In this document: positions 41,516 to 50,960 of the stretch, piece after piece
How positions within the stretch are numbered: position 1 is the stretch's first letter
Layout of the letters: the number at the start of each line of letters is the position of its first letter
Assembly (NCBI GenBank): GCA_030427145.1
Contig: JAUHWT010000008.1
Coordinates: forward strand, 62,001 to 126,000
From: Alphaproteobacteria bacterium
Lineage (GTDB): Bacteria > Pseudomonadota > Alphaproteobacteria > Rhodobacterales > Rhodobacteraceae
Length of the DNA stretch: 64,000 bases
Direction: 5' to 3'
Program-made: the position numbers and the translations under genes
The notes under the pieces: generated by a model
What the model saw: only the letters and a program-made list of their open reading frames with translations
Database searches by the model: none
Told to the model about the DNA's origin: nothing

Positions 41516-42744
41516 ATCGCAGTTTTATCGCACGCAATCCTTCCGTGCTGATTTTCATTGTCATTCTGGCGCTGTTCACCCTGGGGGTTACGGTTCTGTC
41601 GGAGGCGTTTGGCACCGGGTTTCTGTCGACATCTTTCGTTAAAACCCTGGGCAAGACGCTGTGTCTGTGCCTGGTGGCGGTCGCGATGGACCTGGTGTGG
41701 GGGTACTGCGGCATCCTGAGTTTGGGGCATTTCGCGTTTTTCGGGCTAGGCGGCTACATGATCGGCATGTGGCTGATGTATGAGCGGACGCGCGATATTG
41801 TCGTGGGGTCGCTCGCCGAGGCGCCCATTCCCCCGACCGAGCAGGAGATTGTCGACGGGATCGGGACGCAGATATTTGGCGTGGTCGGGTCGAATGAGTT
41901 TCCGGTGATTTGGGCGTTCTCGGACTCGCTGCTGATCCAGCTGTTGCTGGTGGTTCTGGTGCCGGGGCTGTTGGCGCTGGTGTTTGGCTGGCTGGCGTTT
42001 CGCAGCCGCGTGGCGGGTGTTTATCTCTCGATTTTGACCCAGGCCATGACTTTGGCGCTGGCGCTTTACCTGTTCCAGAATGACAGTGGATTGCGCGGCA
42101 ATAATGGTCTGTCGGGGCTTCAGAACCTGCCGGGGCTGGGCGGCGTGCCGCAGTCTGTTGTGTCCATGTGGTTCCTGTGGGGCTCGGCGGCCGCGCTGGG
42201 GCTGGGCTATTTCCTGTCGGCTTGGGTGGTGTCGGGCAAGTTCGGCTCGGTTGTGCGCGGCATCCGCGACAATGAGGCGCGGGTGCGGTTTCTGGGCTAC
42301 TCGGTTGAGACCTACAAGCTGGTGGTGTTTACGCTGACCGCCTGCATCGCGGGGATTGCCGGGGCGCTTTACTACCCCCAGGCGGGTATTATCAATCCGG
42401 CGGAGATTGCTCCGATTGCGTCGATTTACCTCGCGGTCTGGGTCGCGATTGGTGGGCGCGGACGGCTCTATGGTGCGGTGATCGGGGCGGCGTTTGTGAG
42501 CCTTGTTTCAAGCTGGTTTACGGGCGGTCGCGCGCCGGACATTCCGCTGGGGTTCTATACGATCAAATGGGTGGACTGGTGGCTGGTTCTGCTCGGGCTG
42601 TCCTTCGTCCTGGTCACGCTGTTTGCGCCGCGCGGCATCGGCGGGCTGGTGGACCTGTGGACGGACCGGCGGCATCCGGACCGGCATGGCGCGGATCTGG
42701 GGCCGGACAAGGGCTCACTGCGTGAGCGGGAGGCGGACGAATGA
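41512..42744 (+). CDS. urtC: UrtC, urea ABC permease
   Basis: 410-aa LivM-like permease with about ten membrane segments. VWGYCGILSLGHFAFFGLGGYMIGMWL near 63-89 and SKFGSVVRGIRDNEARVRFLGY-type coupling sequence near 243-264 are standard. The hydrophilic loop after TM3 (ERTRDIVVGSLAEAPIPPTEQE) is typical of UrtC. The stop overlaps the urtD start. Forms the membrane channel with UrtB. Confidence 0.95.
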   Translation: MNRSFIARNPSVLIFIVILALFTLGVTVLSEAFGTGFLSTSFVKTLGKTLCLCLVAVAMDLVWGYCGILSLGHFAFFGLGGYMIGMWLMYERTRDIVVGSLAEAPIPPTEQEIVDGIGTQIFGVVGSNEFPVIWAFSDSLLIQLLLVVLVPGLLALVFGWLAFRSRVAGVYLSILTQAMTLALALYLFQNDSGLRGNNGLSGLQNLPGLGGVPQSVVSMWFLWGSAAALGLGYFLSAWVVSGKFGSVVRGIRDNEARVRFLGYSVETYKLVVFTLTACIAGIAGALYYPQAGIINPAEIAPIASIYLAVWVAIGGRGRLYGAVIGAAFVSLVSSWFTGGRAPDIPLGFYTIKWVDWWLVLLGLSFVLVTLFAPRGIGGLVDLWTDRRHPDRHGADLGPDKGSLREREADE

Positions 42745-43481
42745 GCACGCTACTGGAGGTCTCGGGCGTCTCGGTGAATTTTGATGGGTTCCAGGCGATC
42801 AACAACCTGTCGTTTCAGATCGGCAGCGCGGAGATGCGGGCCATCATCGGGCCGAATGGCGCCGGTAAGACGACGTTTATGGACATCGTTACCGGCAAGA
42901 CACGGCCGGATGAGGGGCGGATTATTTTCGGGGAGAAAAGCAAATCCCTGATCGGCATGAACGAGGCGCGCATTGCGCGCGAAGGGATTGGCCGGAAGTT
43001 TCAGAAGCCGACCGTTTTTGAGGACCAGACGGTGCAGGAAAACCTGCTCCTGTCGCTGAAAAACCAGCGTGGGCCACTGGCGGTTTTGTTCTACAAGCCG
43101 ACCGAAGCGGACCTGGCCAAGGTCTCGTCGCTGGCCGATGACATTGGATTGGGTAAGGAACTGCTGCGCAAGTCGGGTGAGTTGAGCCACGGGCAGAAGC
43201 AGTGGCTGGAGATCGGAATGCTGCTGGCCCAGGAGCCGCGCCTGCTGCTGGTCGATGAGCCCGCGGCGGGTATGACGCCGGAGGAACGGGAGCATACGAC
43301 CGACATACTGGTTGAGGCTGCGAAAACCCGGGCCGTGGTTGTGGTGGAACATGACATGGAATTTGTGCGGCGGCTGAACTGCCGTGTGACGGTGCTGCAT
43401 GAGGGATCGGTGCTGGCTGAGGGCAGTCTCGATCACGTCACGGCCGATCAGAATGTCATTGACGTTTATCTGGGGCGCTGA
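42741..43481 (+). CDS. urtD: UrtD, urea ABC ATPase
   Basis: 246-aa ATP-binding subunit. Walker A GPNGAGKTT near 37-45, a signature that reads LSHGQKQWLEIG near 148-159 (the usual LSGGQ Gly pair is SHGQK, as in other UrtD proteins), Walker B LLLVDEPAAGM near 166-176 and the switch His in VVEHDMEFV. LivG-like long form. Three bases separate its stop from the urtE start. Confidence 0.95.
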   Translation: MSTLLEVSGVSVNFDGFQAINNLSFQIGSAEMRAIIGPNGAGKTTFMDIVTGKTRPDEGRIIFGEKSKSLIGMNEARIAREGIGRKFQKPTVFEDQTVQENLLLSLKNQRGPLAVLFYKPTEADLAKVSSLADDIGLGKELLRKSGELSHGQKQWLEIGMLLAQEPRLLLVDEPAAGMTPEEREHTTDILVEAAKTRAVVVVEHDMEFVRRLNCRVTVLHEGSVLAEGSLDHVTADQNVIDVYLGR

Positions 43482-43484
43482 GCG

Positions 43485-44180
43485 ATGCTTTCCGTAAAGA
43501 ATTTGAACCTGCATTACGGCCATTCGCAGATCCTCTACGACATTTCGTTCGAGGCGGCCCAGGGGGCGGTGACCTGTGTGATGGGGACGAACGGGGTGGG
43601 AAAAACCAGCCTGATGAAAGCCATTTCCGGCACGCATCCCCGCACGGATGGTGAGATGATGCTGGGGGGTGAGGCACTGGGCGTTTTGCCGTCCCATGCG
43701 CTTGCGCGGCTTGGGGTTGGCTATGTGCCGCAGGGTCGGGACGTGTTTCCGCTGCTCACGGTGCAGGAGAACCTGGAGACGGGGTATTCCTGCCTGCCCA
43801 AAGAGGAGCATTTCATTCCGGACGATATTTTCGAGCTGTTTCCCGTGCTCGATGAGATGCGCGGGAGACGGGGCGGTGACCTGTCCGGCGGCCAGCAGCA
43901 GCAGCTTGCGATTGCGCGGGCGCTGATCACCAAGCCGAAGCTTCTGCTGCTCGATGAGCCCACGGAAGGGATTCAGCCAAACATCATCCAGCAGATCGGG
44001 CGGGTGATTTCGCTGCTCCGGGACCGGGGCGACATGGCGATTGTCCTGGTGGAGCAGTATTTCGATTTTGCCTACGAGCTTGCCGACCGGTTTGTGGTGC
44101 TGCGGGGCGGGTCGAAGATCCTTGAAGCGTCGCGTGGCGATGTCTCACGGGATGAGATTTTGGCCGGTGTGACGGTCTGA
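43485..44180 (+). CDS. urtE: UrtE, urea ABC ATPase
   Basis: 231-aa LivF-like ATPase. Walker A MGTNGVGKTS near 32-41, signature LSGGQQQQLAIARAL near 131-145, Walker B LLLLDEPTEGIQPNII near 151-166, switch His position replaced by Gln in VLVEQYFDFA, as in LivF/UrtE proteins. Completes the importer with UrtD. End of the urt operon; the following 98 bases contain a T-rich stretch (44228-44235) and no clear strong stem. Confidence 0.95.
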   Translation: MLSVKNLNLHYGHSQILYDISFEAAQGAVTCVMGTNGVGKTSLMKAISGTHPRTDGEMMLGGEALGVLPSHALARLGVGYVPQGRDVFPLLTVQENLETGYSCLPKEEHFIPDDIFELFPVLDEMRGRRGGDLSGGQQQQLAIARALITKPKLLLLDEPTEGIQPNIIQQIGRVISLLRDRGDMAIVLVEQYFDFAYELADRFVVLRGGSKILEASRGDVSRDEILAGVTV

Positions 44181-44278
44181 TCTCCGGCCTCGGGCGGGGG
44201 CTGGATGTTATCTCAATGTTTACCGGATTTTTTTAGAACCTGGGCCTGCCGGTACTGGCTCAGGAGCATCCGAATACC

Positions 44279-45127
44279 ATGAGAACATTCCAAGTAGCGC
44301 GCGCCGGTGTGATCACGGCGATGGTTTTTGTTGTTTCCGGCTGCGGCGGGTCGTCCGGCAGCGGGGTTCCCGAGGTGCAAGGCACCCGCGTGGTGACCCG
44401 GGGCATTGAGAGTTACGTCACCGACCATAACGGCTACCGACGGGGTCGGATAACATTGGATGAAACCAAACAGGACCGCACGGATCTGGAGAATTATGAT
44501 GCGGGTGGGTCTGCCAGTCCGGATGATCTGCGCAATCTGATCGCGGATTCTGAGGCCCTGTTTGGTGAGGACACGATTATTGAGGTCGTGGCCGAGGTGA
44601 CCTCAGATGGTCCCGGTGGTGAGGAAATCACGCGCATTCTGCGGCTGACCGCCGATCAGGCGCCGTACCGGAACGTCAATTCGGCCGGCGAGGCGGTGAC
44701 GGAGGGGCAGTTCTTCTTCCGTGGTGTTGGACAGCATCTGGTCTGGGCCAGCACGGATGGGGAAACGATCCTCTCCGGGCAGGGTGACCTGGAAAACCTG
44801 ATGATCGATTTTGGTGCCGAGTCGGCCACCATCCATCTGCGCACGCCGTTCAATCCGGACGGCGGCTCGGACCTTGAGACCGAGATTATGGCGGATGACC
44901 TGACTTTTAATATCGCTTCCGGGGCATTTGGCGGTGAGGTCACGCTGACCAACCGGGTGGATGCGGACACGACTTTGACGGCGACCGGCGTTCTTCGCGG
45001 CAATATTACGGCGACGCGGACTGGTTTGTCCGGGACAACCCGCGACATGACGGCCTCGGGGCTTTATGGGGTCGAAAGCGATGAGATCACGGCCCAGGGT
45101 GTGTTCTCCGGGGCGCAGCCAGACTGA
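44279..45127 (+). CDS. Lipoprotein with TbpB-like C-terminal barrel (candidate Slam substrate)
   Basis: 282 aa. Lipobox VSGC gives a lipidated Cys22, followed by a Gly/Ser linker (GGSSGSG). The C-terminal third is beta-rich and reads like the small barrel of transferrin-binding-protein-B-type lipoproteins: FGGEVTLTNRVDADTTL, GVLRGNITATRTG, and MTASGLYGVESDEITAQGVFSG, where the G-x-YG-x4-E-x3-GxFSG pattern is the hallmark. Such proteins are placed on the cell surface by Slam. The next gene, 7 bases downstream, encodes a barrel resembling Slam. Ligand unknown; haem, metal chelate or protein are possible. Confidence 0.72.
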   Translation: MRTFQVARAGVITAMVFVVSGCGGSSGSGVPEVQGTRVVTRGIESYVTDHNGYRRGRITLDETKQDRTDLENYDAGGSASPDDLRNLIADSEALFGEDTIIEVVAEVTSDGPGGEEITRILRLTADQAPYRNVNSAGEAVTEGQFFFRGVGQHLVWASTDGETILSGQGDLENLMIDFGAESATIHLRTPFNPDGGSDLETEIMADDLTFNIASGAFGGEVTLTNRVDADTTLTATGVLRGNITATRTGLSGTTRDMTASGLYGVESDEITAQGVFSGAQPD

Positions 45128-45134
45128 CCGGGCG

Positions 45135-46217
45135 GTGGCCTGGTTTCGCACGCTTGTTTTTGCGGCCGGGGTGATCCTGTCCGCAACGGCGGTCTCGGCG
45201 AACACGGCCCGCACGGCGTTTATTGCCCACACTGAACGGCTGCGCATGTTTGTGCTCGGCCAGTATATGGACCGCACCGGCGTGTCGCCCGAGGGGATTC
45301 GGCTGTTGCGTGAGGATATGACGCGGCAGGGATTTTATCTGGAGGGCGGACCGGAGGTGCTCGACCGCTGGATCAGGGCGTCACCGGTGGTTGGTTGGGA
45401 CAGCAACATCAACGGTGGTTGGCCCAATACCTCCCTGAACCTGCCCGGAATTACGCTGGTGACCACGCCGGAGTTCGCGGCGCAGGACGGGGTCATCGTG
45501 GGCGGTAACGTCAGTGCCGGGTTCCGTCTTGGCTACCGGATGGGCGGGTATCTCGATGTGGATGGCAATGTCGAGAAGGTCTGGGCGCCGGCGCATGGCT
45601 TGTCCCGGACGAGTGGTGCGGCGAGTGCCTGCGCGCGCAATCACGTGGGCGGCTGGCGGTTTTTGGATCTGTGCCAGGAGGGGAGTTTTCTTGAGCGGGA
45701 TCTGGGGCGGTCGACCGCCGGTGCGACGAGTGTGAGCTTTGTGCAGCTGTTCTCCGGTAATGGTTCCGGGCATGAGCTTTCGCTGACCGCGATGCGGCGG
45801 GACGTGAACGAGGATCATCAACAGGCCGGGCGGTTGACGGTGTCGTCGGTGTGGGAAAATGTCGCGACGCAGGTCTCTGCGACGCTGGCCACGCCGGCCG
45901 GGGATGCGCATGTGCAGCGGGCGCGGCTGGCGCTGGAGGTGCGGCGCATGGTCGCGGGTCGGTTTTTTGCGGTCGAACTGGCGGCCGAGGAATCGGATGG
46001 CAGCAGTTTCTTGGGTCACGAACGCAGCGACCGGACCTATGGCATGTCAGTGAGCACGACACTGATGCGGGGTTTGACAATTGGAGCGGGATACTCGCGT
46101 ACCCGCTCCAGTATCAGCTTTTTTGATGAAAACCGGTTCGGTGTGAACTTCCGGGTCAATGCCCTGTCGGCCTTTGGACCGGTGACCCGGATGCTCGGTC
46201 CTAGCGCGCCTCGATAA
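45135..46217 (+). CDS. Slam-like outer-membrane beta-barrel protein (DUF560-type), no TPR domain
   Basis: 360 aa. N-terminal signal (VAWFRTLVFAAGVILSATAVSA), a short linker to about residue 70, then alternating amphipathic strands to the C-terminus. ASPVVGWDSNINGGWPNTSL near 82 and the end, GAGYSRTRSSISFFDENRFGVNF, match the first and last strands of the surface-lipoprotein-assembly-modifier barrel as I remember them. Classical Slam proteins are about 480-500 aa with N-terminal TPRs; those are missing here. Start GTG 45135 is a best guess; no ATG lies near. The 3' end overlaps the convergent TPR gene by 17 bases. Confidence 0.65.
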   Translation: MAWFRTLVFAAGVILSATAVSANTARTAFIAHTERLRMFVLGQYMDRTGVSPEGIRLLREDMTRQGFYLEGGPEVLDRWIRASPVVGWDSNINGGWPNTSLNLPGITLVTTPEFAAQDGVIVGGNVSAGFRLGYRMGGYLDVDGNVEKVWAPAHGLSRTSGAASACARNHVGGWRFLDLCQEGSFLERDLGRSTAGATSVSFVQLFSGNGSGHELSLTAMRRDVNEDHQQAGRLTVSSVWENVATQVSATLATPAGDAHVQRARLALEVRRMVAGRFFAVELAAEESDGSSFLGHERSDRTYGMSVSTTLMRGLTIGAGYSRTRSSISFFDENRFGVNFRVNALSAFGPVTRMLGPSAPR

Positions 46218-47532
46218 TCCCTTGGAGGGAGTCGTTGCCCGGTGAGGTCTGGTGGACCCTGCGGAACTGTGCCCGTGCGGCGGTTTTGTTGCCGCTCTTC
46301 AGGAGGGCCCAGCCGCGCAGCAGGGAGTTGCCCCGGTCCAGTGATCCGGATTCGCGCGACAGGCGGTCGAGATACTGCAGGGTTTCCCGGTAGCGGCCGC
46401 GCTCATAGCTGCGTGCGGCGAGCTTGGAGATAACCGTACTGTTGACCACGGAGCGCTGCGATGCGGTCAGGCTGACCTTGTTGGCGAGTGCCGCGGCCTG
46501 TTCGAGCTGGCCGGTTTTGGAATAGGCCAGGATCATGCCGTAGGTGGCGTCGCGGCGCATCGAGGCGCTGCCGGAATTTGAGGCGACGTGCTGGAACCCC
46601 TGGATGGCCTCGCGCGGGCGGCCGTAGTTAAGGGTGCACCAGGCGCGCTGGTTGATGCCGTTGATTGAGCGGGTGCCGGTGGTCATCTGCAGACACTGGG
46701 CCCAGTCGCCACGGTCGGCGGCGGCCGCCGCGCGGGTCAGTTGCGGGGAAGAGCCGCCGCCGCCGCCACTTGATGAGCCGGAGGATTTTTTGACCGGGGC
46801 GGGTGCCGCGGCGACCTCCTCGACCGGTTCGGCTTGCGGGAAGAGTTCCTCCTCCAGTTTTGCGAGGCGGCCGGTCAGGGCGGGAGTGCTGCGACGGGCG
46901 GTGTCGAAGAGATCTTCGAGCTGTTCTTTTTCGGAGATTTCGCTCGCTTTTTGCAGGGTGGCGACCACGTAGTCCTCCTCGTGGCAGCCCTGCAGGACTC
47001 CTTCATAGGTGGCGAGCGCTTCATCGGGCAGTTCAGCCGCGACCTGCAGTTCTGCAAGGCGCCATGGGTTGTTGACGCGCTCACAGGTCAGGATGGTCGG
47101 GAACTCCGAGAGACTGCGGATCACGCCGTTCAGATCGCCGTCGGCGTAGGCGGCCTCAAATGCGGCCTGGCCCTGTTTTGCATCGAGAATTTCGATCATG
47201 TCGGCAGGGGCGGTCCATCCGGCATTGTCCTCCTCAAACTCCGCAATCAGTTCGCGCGCGCCCGCGTAGTCATCGGCCTCGATGCGGCGCCAGATCGGAG
47301 AGGTGTCGACCTGGCTTGCCTGTGCGTCCATCAGGTCGAGGGTTTCGCGGATGTTTGCGCCCGGGAATTCGGTTTCCAGTCGCTGGATTTCGGCCTGGAC
47401 GCTGGCCTCGTCATTGATGGACAGGAAATACCTCAGCGCCGCGAGGTCGGTTTCCCGCAGGTCCTGGGCGAAGGTGGCGGACGAGAGCCCCATGAAAGCC
47501 GTGAGGCCACAGATCAGAACGGTGTGTTTCAT
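46201..47532 (-). CDS. TPR-repeat protein of the cellulose operon (no barrel)
   Basis: 443 aa. Signal peptide MKHTVLICGLTAFMGLSSATFA. Helical, TPR-like repeats in two blocks (about 25-210 and 285-443) joined by a low-complexity linker (KKSSGSSSGGGGGSSPQ). In other bacteria the BcsC protein has periplasmic TPRs plus a C-terminal 16-strand outer-membrane pore; here the chain ends after the TPRs. The start overlaps the bcsZ stop (ATGA). It probably forms the periplasmic scaffold of cellulose export; a separate porin would be needed. Confidence 0.78.
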   Translation of the reverse strand: MKHTVLICGLTAFMGLSSATFAQDLRETDLAALRYFLSINDEASVQAEIQRLETEFPGANIRETLDLMDAQASQVDTSPIWRRIEADDYAGARELIAEFEEDNAGWTAPADMIEILDAKQGQAAFEAAYADGDLNGVIRSLSEFPTILTCERVNNPWRLAELQVAAELPDEALATYEGVLQGCHEEDYVVATLQKASEISEKEQLEDLFDTARRSTPALTGRLAKLEEELFPQAEPVEEVAAAPAPVKKSSGSSSGGGGGSSPQLTRAAAAADRGDWAQCLQMTTGTRSINGINQRAWCTLNYGRPREAIQGFQHVASNSGSASMRRDATYGMILAYSKTGQLEQAAALANKVSLTASQRSVVNSTVISKLAARSYERGRYRETLQYLDRLSRESGSLDRGNSLLRGWALLKSGNKTAARAQFRRVHQTSPGNDSLQGIIEAR

Positions 47533-48608
47533 TTCAAAATACATCCCATTGCGGATTCACGCTGGGCGAGCAGTGACAGAAGATGAAGGATGCCCGGGTA
47601 GTAGGCCTGGCCCACCGAGAAGGCGGGCATGAGCCGTGCGCTTGCCCTGTCCTCGGCGCAGGCGGTCAGGGCGGCAAGAGCGCGGTAGCCGGGGTCGGTG
47701 CTGGCCTGAAGAACCTCCAGGGTGTCGCGGTTGACCACGGTCGGTGTTTCGCCTTCCTCGGTTGCGAGAGAGGCGTCATAGAGGTCGCGGGCGCGGCTGA
47801 CGGCCGGATGGCCCGGCATGCCCGACCAGATGAGGTAGAGCGGAACGCGCATCGCCTCATATCCAAAATCGCCGGATTTGCCGGGTGCGTTCTGGGCACC
47901 GCCCGCGGTGAGCATGAACCAGTCCGGCACCGGGCTGCGCCGGGCGAGACGGGAGAGCAGGGCAATGCCATCGGCGGCGCACTGGTTCAGCGCTGGTTCG
48001 CCGAGCGTTTCGCCCAAATCGGTCATGGCCTTCAGCATGTAGTAGGCGGGATTGAGGATATAGCCACCCTCGACCTCGAAACCCTCCATACCGGGGATCA
48101 GGATCAGACCGTCAGTGCTCGCCGGTGCGGGGCGGATGCAGTGGTTCACGAGGGCCGAGCCGATGGTGCGGCCAAGCTCGGCGTAGCGGGGTTCGTCAAA
48201 GTTCTCGGCCGCGCGCATCAGCGCCCACGCAGCGAAGAGGTCGCCATCGCTTGCGTTGTTCATGTCCGTGACGCTGCCGCCATCCGCCGGGTGCCAGCGC
48301 CAGGCCAACAGGGCGTCGTTGGGGCGCACGGCCAGATTGGTCATTGTCCAGTCGAGCAGAAGGTCGAACCCCTCGCGGTCGCCCAGGGCCTGGGCCACGA
48401 GCATGGCATAGCCCTGGCCCTCGGAATGGCTGACATTATCCTGAAGCCGGTCGATGACGCGGCCTGTTGAGGACATGTGGATGGTCTTCCAGGCGTCCCA
48501 GAGCGGGAGCAGCGCGTCGCGCGGCCCGTCGTCGGACTGGGCAAAGGCCAGACTACGGCTGAGCGGCAGGCTCGCGGCCGAAAGAAGGAGATTTCGGCGG
48601 CTGATCAT
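47529..48608 (-). CDS. bcsZ: BcsZ, periplasmic endoglucanase (GH8)
   Basis: 359-aa glycoside hydrolase family 8 enzyme with a signal of twin-arginine style (MISRRNLLLSAASLPLSRSLAFA). Catalytic acid Glu63 in NVSHSEGQGYAM and the Asp pair in MNNASDGDLFAAWAL (121/123) match the GH8 active site. It trims or untangles nascent cellulose during export. Overlaps bcsB stop and the TPR gene start by ATGA contacts, so translation is coupled along the operon. Confidence 0.9.
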   Translation of the reverse strand: MISRRNLLLSAASLPLSRSLAFAQSDDGPRDALLPLWDAWKTIHMSSTGRVIDRLQDNVSHSEGQGYAMLVAQALGDREGFDLLLDWTMTNLAVRPNDALLAWRWHPADGGSVTDMNNASDGDLFAAWALMRAAENFDEPRYAELGRTIGSALVNHCIRPAPASTDGLILIPGMEGFEVEGGYILNPAYYMLKAMTDLGETLGEPALNQCAADGIALLSRLARRSPVPDWFMLTAGGAQNAPGKSGDFGYEAMRVPLYLIWSGMPGHPAVSRARDLYDASLATEEGETPTVVNRDTLEVLQASTDPGYRALAALTACAEDRASARLMPAFSVGQAYYPGILHLLSLLAQRESAMGCILK

Positions 48609-50896
48609 GTCCGTCTCCGTGATGCGCGAACATAGGAATTGGCGAAGATCACCGAGAGAAGCGCGATGGCCGTGAGGGTGCCGACGGCGAGGACCGGTCG
48701 TGCGGAGGCAAAGTTGCCCACAACGCCACGCCAGTTTTTCTCATTCAGCTCACCCACGAGGATCGGCATGCGGGTGGTGTCCGTCCAGGTTTCCCATTCG
48801 CCCTCCCAGGTCAACAGGGCCATGTGGCCGTCGACCGGTGTTTCCGAGTGGCGCATCCTCTCGAGGCCTGCGAGCACGCTGTCGGGGCGGGCATCGGCGG
48901 AGAGCACGAGATGCACGGTTTCGGGGTTCCCGGAGTCGAGCTGGAACAGCAGGGCCTGGCCCCGGCGCATGGAAAGCCAGTCGGCCAGGTCGGAGGCCGG
49001 GTCCGGGAAGGCAAGTCTGGTCAGGTCGGTCCAGACCGAGGCGCTGATCACCTTGCCCGCATCCACAAGTTCAGTGAAGCGGCCGGGCTCCTCCTCGGAG
49101 AAAGTGAGGCCCGTCTGTTCGGTTGCGGCGGTGGCCAGTGATGGACGCGCCGGGGTGGCTTCGGTCTGCAGGGCGGCCAGCATGACCTGGCGGCCAATAT
49201 TGAAATCGCCCAGTGCGTCCTTGTTGAGGTCCATCGGGCGGTGAACGATCACTTCCCGGCTTTCCTCCGGATCGGAGTCGGAGCCGGTCTGAAGCACTGA
49301 TGCAAGGCGCGGCAGCATGGTCCAGTTGACACTCTCGCCCGCGAGGCCGGCAAAGCTGATGTCAGGTGCCTGTACCTCGGACAGCCAGCGGGTCAGGCCG
49401 GGCAGGTGCATGTTCGGCGTGCCGGGTACCGTCAGGGTGGAGTTGCCGTTGATCTCGACGCGGCCAACACTGACGAGCGGGCAGGGCTGATCGGCGGGAT
49501 CGCCGGGGATGTTGACCTCTAGGCCCAGAGTGTTGCGTCCGGCGCGCAGGAGGCCCGCGTTGAAGCGGATTTCCAGCGGGATCTCATTGAGGCGGCCACC
49601 ACGGTCCATCGGGACGATCCGCACCACATGGCCGTTGACCTTGAGACGCATTTCGGAACCGGTGGGCAGTCCGGGAAGATGGGCGAAGTTCAGGTTGAAG
49701 ACCGCGCGTTTGGTGACGTTCATCAGCCATTCGGAGGGCAGACGGAACTCAAGCCGGTTGCGCCACAGGTATTCAGAAATCTGAACGGTTTCAAAACCGA
49801 GGCGGCTGATTTCCACCGGAACATCGCGGGGAATTTCGGGGATTTCCTCTGCGATGGATTCAAAACCCGTGCCACTGAACAGCGCTGGAATAACGCGGTC
49901 GGTCGTCGTGACGGTCACGGTTTGCCGGCCGTCCTCATCCCTGCCGAACGATACATTGGGTGTGTCGCCCTTGCGGATGGAGATTTTGGGCGCGGGAGCG
50001 TCGCCGGCCGTGCCTGGACGCGTGGTGAAGTCAAGACCGCCGCCCGCTGCGGCGGCAAGCTGCCGGCTGATGGTGAGCACGGTGGACTGGCTGGTGTCGA
50101 GATCGCTGCCTGCGATCAGAAGCGGTTTTCCCTGGCCCCGTGCGGCGCTAACCGCTGCGATGAAGGAGGCCGGACCGGGTGCCACGGTTGCCGGATCGAT
50201 GGCGATGCCGCTGCCCGAAAGGTCGATTTTGGTCCAGAGGTCGTAGGAAGACCTCACGCCGCAGTAAAGGCGATGTGTCAGTGCGACCTCAACGCGCAGG
50301 CGGTTGACGCCGGCCTTGAGCGTGCCGGGCGTCAGCGGCAGCCGTGCGGTCTCGGTCCCCGTGATGCTCGTAAGTGGCATGGTCCCGATAAGGCGGTCCT
50401 CCGTGTAGACGCGCAGCTCCGACCGGTTGGGCATGATGAAGGCGCTGGAAACGGCCGAGATCAGCAGCTCCTTGGGTTGGGCGCCCTCTGGCACGAACAG
50501 GGCAAAGCCGGTCCGGTCGCGCTCGCCTTCGAGGAGGGCCACGCCGTTGGACAGTCTGCCGGGATCAAGCGGCCACATGGCGGTGATCGGGTGCAGGATC
50601 TCAGGTTCGGCGGCTTCGACCGTTTTGGTTTCCTGCGGCTCCTCCTTCACCAGACCGATGCGGGGGCCGAAGAGTTCGGCAAGTCCCTTGCCGGGCTCCG
50701 GTGCGGATTTGCCCTGTGACGCAAGGTTGAGGCGTACGGTGCCAGGGGCCTGGGCGTCGCCGCCCGGTGTCGGAAGGATGGAGAAAGGCAGGCTGATGCG
50801 GCCTGCGGCCCCGTCCTGTGCCATGATCCCGGTGGGGGCGGTGGCTAGCAGAACCGCGCCACACACCGCCAGGGAGGAAAGAACTGATCTGGTCAT
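48605..50896 (-). CDS. bcsB: BcsB, periplasmic cellulose synthase subunit
   Basis: 763 aa. Signal peptide MTRSVLSSLAVCGAVLLATAPTGIMAQ. Long periplasmic part with alternating carbohydrate-binding and flavodoxin-like domains (LLISAVSSAFIMPNRSEL near 130, VFNLNFAHLPGLPTGSEMRLKVNGH near 395-420), and a single C-terminal membrane anchor (about 733-757, VLAVGTLTAIALLSVIFANSYV). It guides the glucan across the periplasm and is needed for BcsA activity. Start 50896 fits the signal peptide; the open frame extends upstream into bcsA without a ribosome site. Confidence 0.93.
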   Translation of the reverse strand: MTRSVLSSLAVCGAVLLATAPTGIMAQDGAAGRISLPFSILPTPGGDAQAPGTVRLNLASQGKSAPEPGKGLAELFGPRIGLVKEEPQETKTVEAAEPEILHPITAMWPLDPGRLSNGVALLEGERDRTGFALFVPEGAQPKELLISAVSSAFIMPNRSELRVYTEDRLIGTMPLTSITGTETARLPLTPGTLKAGVNRLRVEVALTHRLYCGVRSSYDLWTKIDLSGSGIAIDPATVAPGPASFIAAVSAARGQGKPLLIAGSDLDTSQSTVLTISRQLAAAAGGGLDFTTRPGTAGDAPAPKISIRKGDTPNVSFGRDEDGRQTVTVTTTDRVIPALFSGTGFESIAEEIPEIPRDVPVEISRLGFETVQISEYLWRNRLEFRLPSEWLMNVTKRAVFNLNFAHLPGLPTGSEMRLKVNGHVVRIVPMDRGGRLNEIPLEIRFNAGLLRAGRNTLGLEVNIPGDPADQPCPLVSVGRVEINGNSTLTVPGTPNMHLPGLTRWLSEVQAPDISFAGLAGESVNWTMLPRLASVLQTGSDSDPEESREVIVHRPMDLNKDALGDFNIGRQVMLAALQTEATPARPSLATAATEQTGLTFSEEEPGRFTELVDAGKVISASVWTDLTRLAFPDPASDLADWLSMRRGQALLFQLDSGNPETVHLVLSADARPDSVLAGLERMRHSETPVDGHMALLTWEGEWETWTDTTRMPILVGELNEKNWRGVVGNFASARPVLAVGTLTAIALLSVIFANSYVRASRRRT

Positions 50897-50960
50897 TTTG
50901 AAAACCCGTTGATCCAAACTGAAGGTTGCCGGGGCGGGGTATGTCCCGCCCCAATCGGCG

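Noticed and set aside
45066-45134. ATG start at 45066 for the Slam-like gene
   Set aside because: It would overlap the lipoprotein gene by about 60 bases and put a basic non-signal stretch before the hydrophobic signal sequence.
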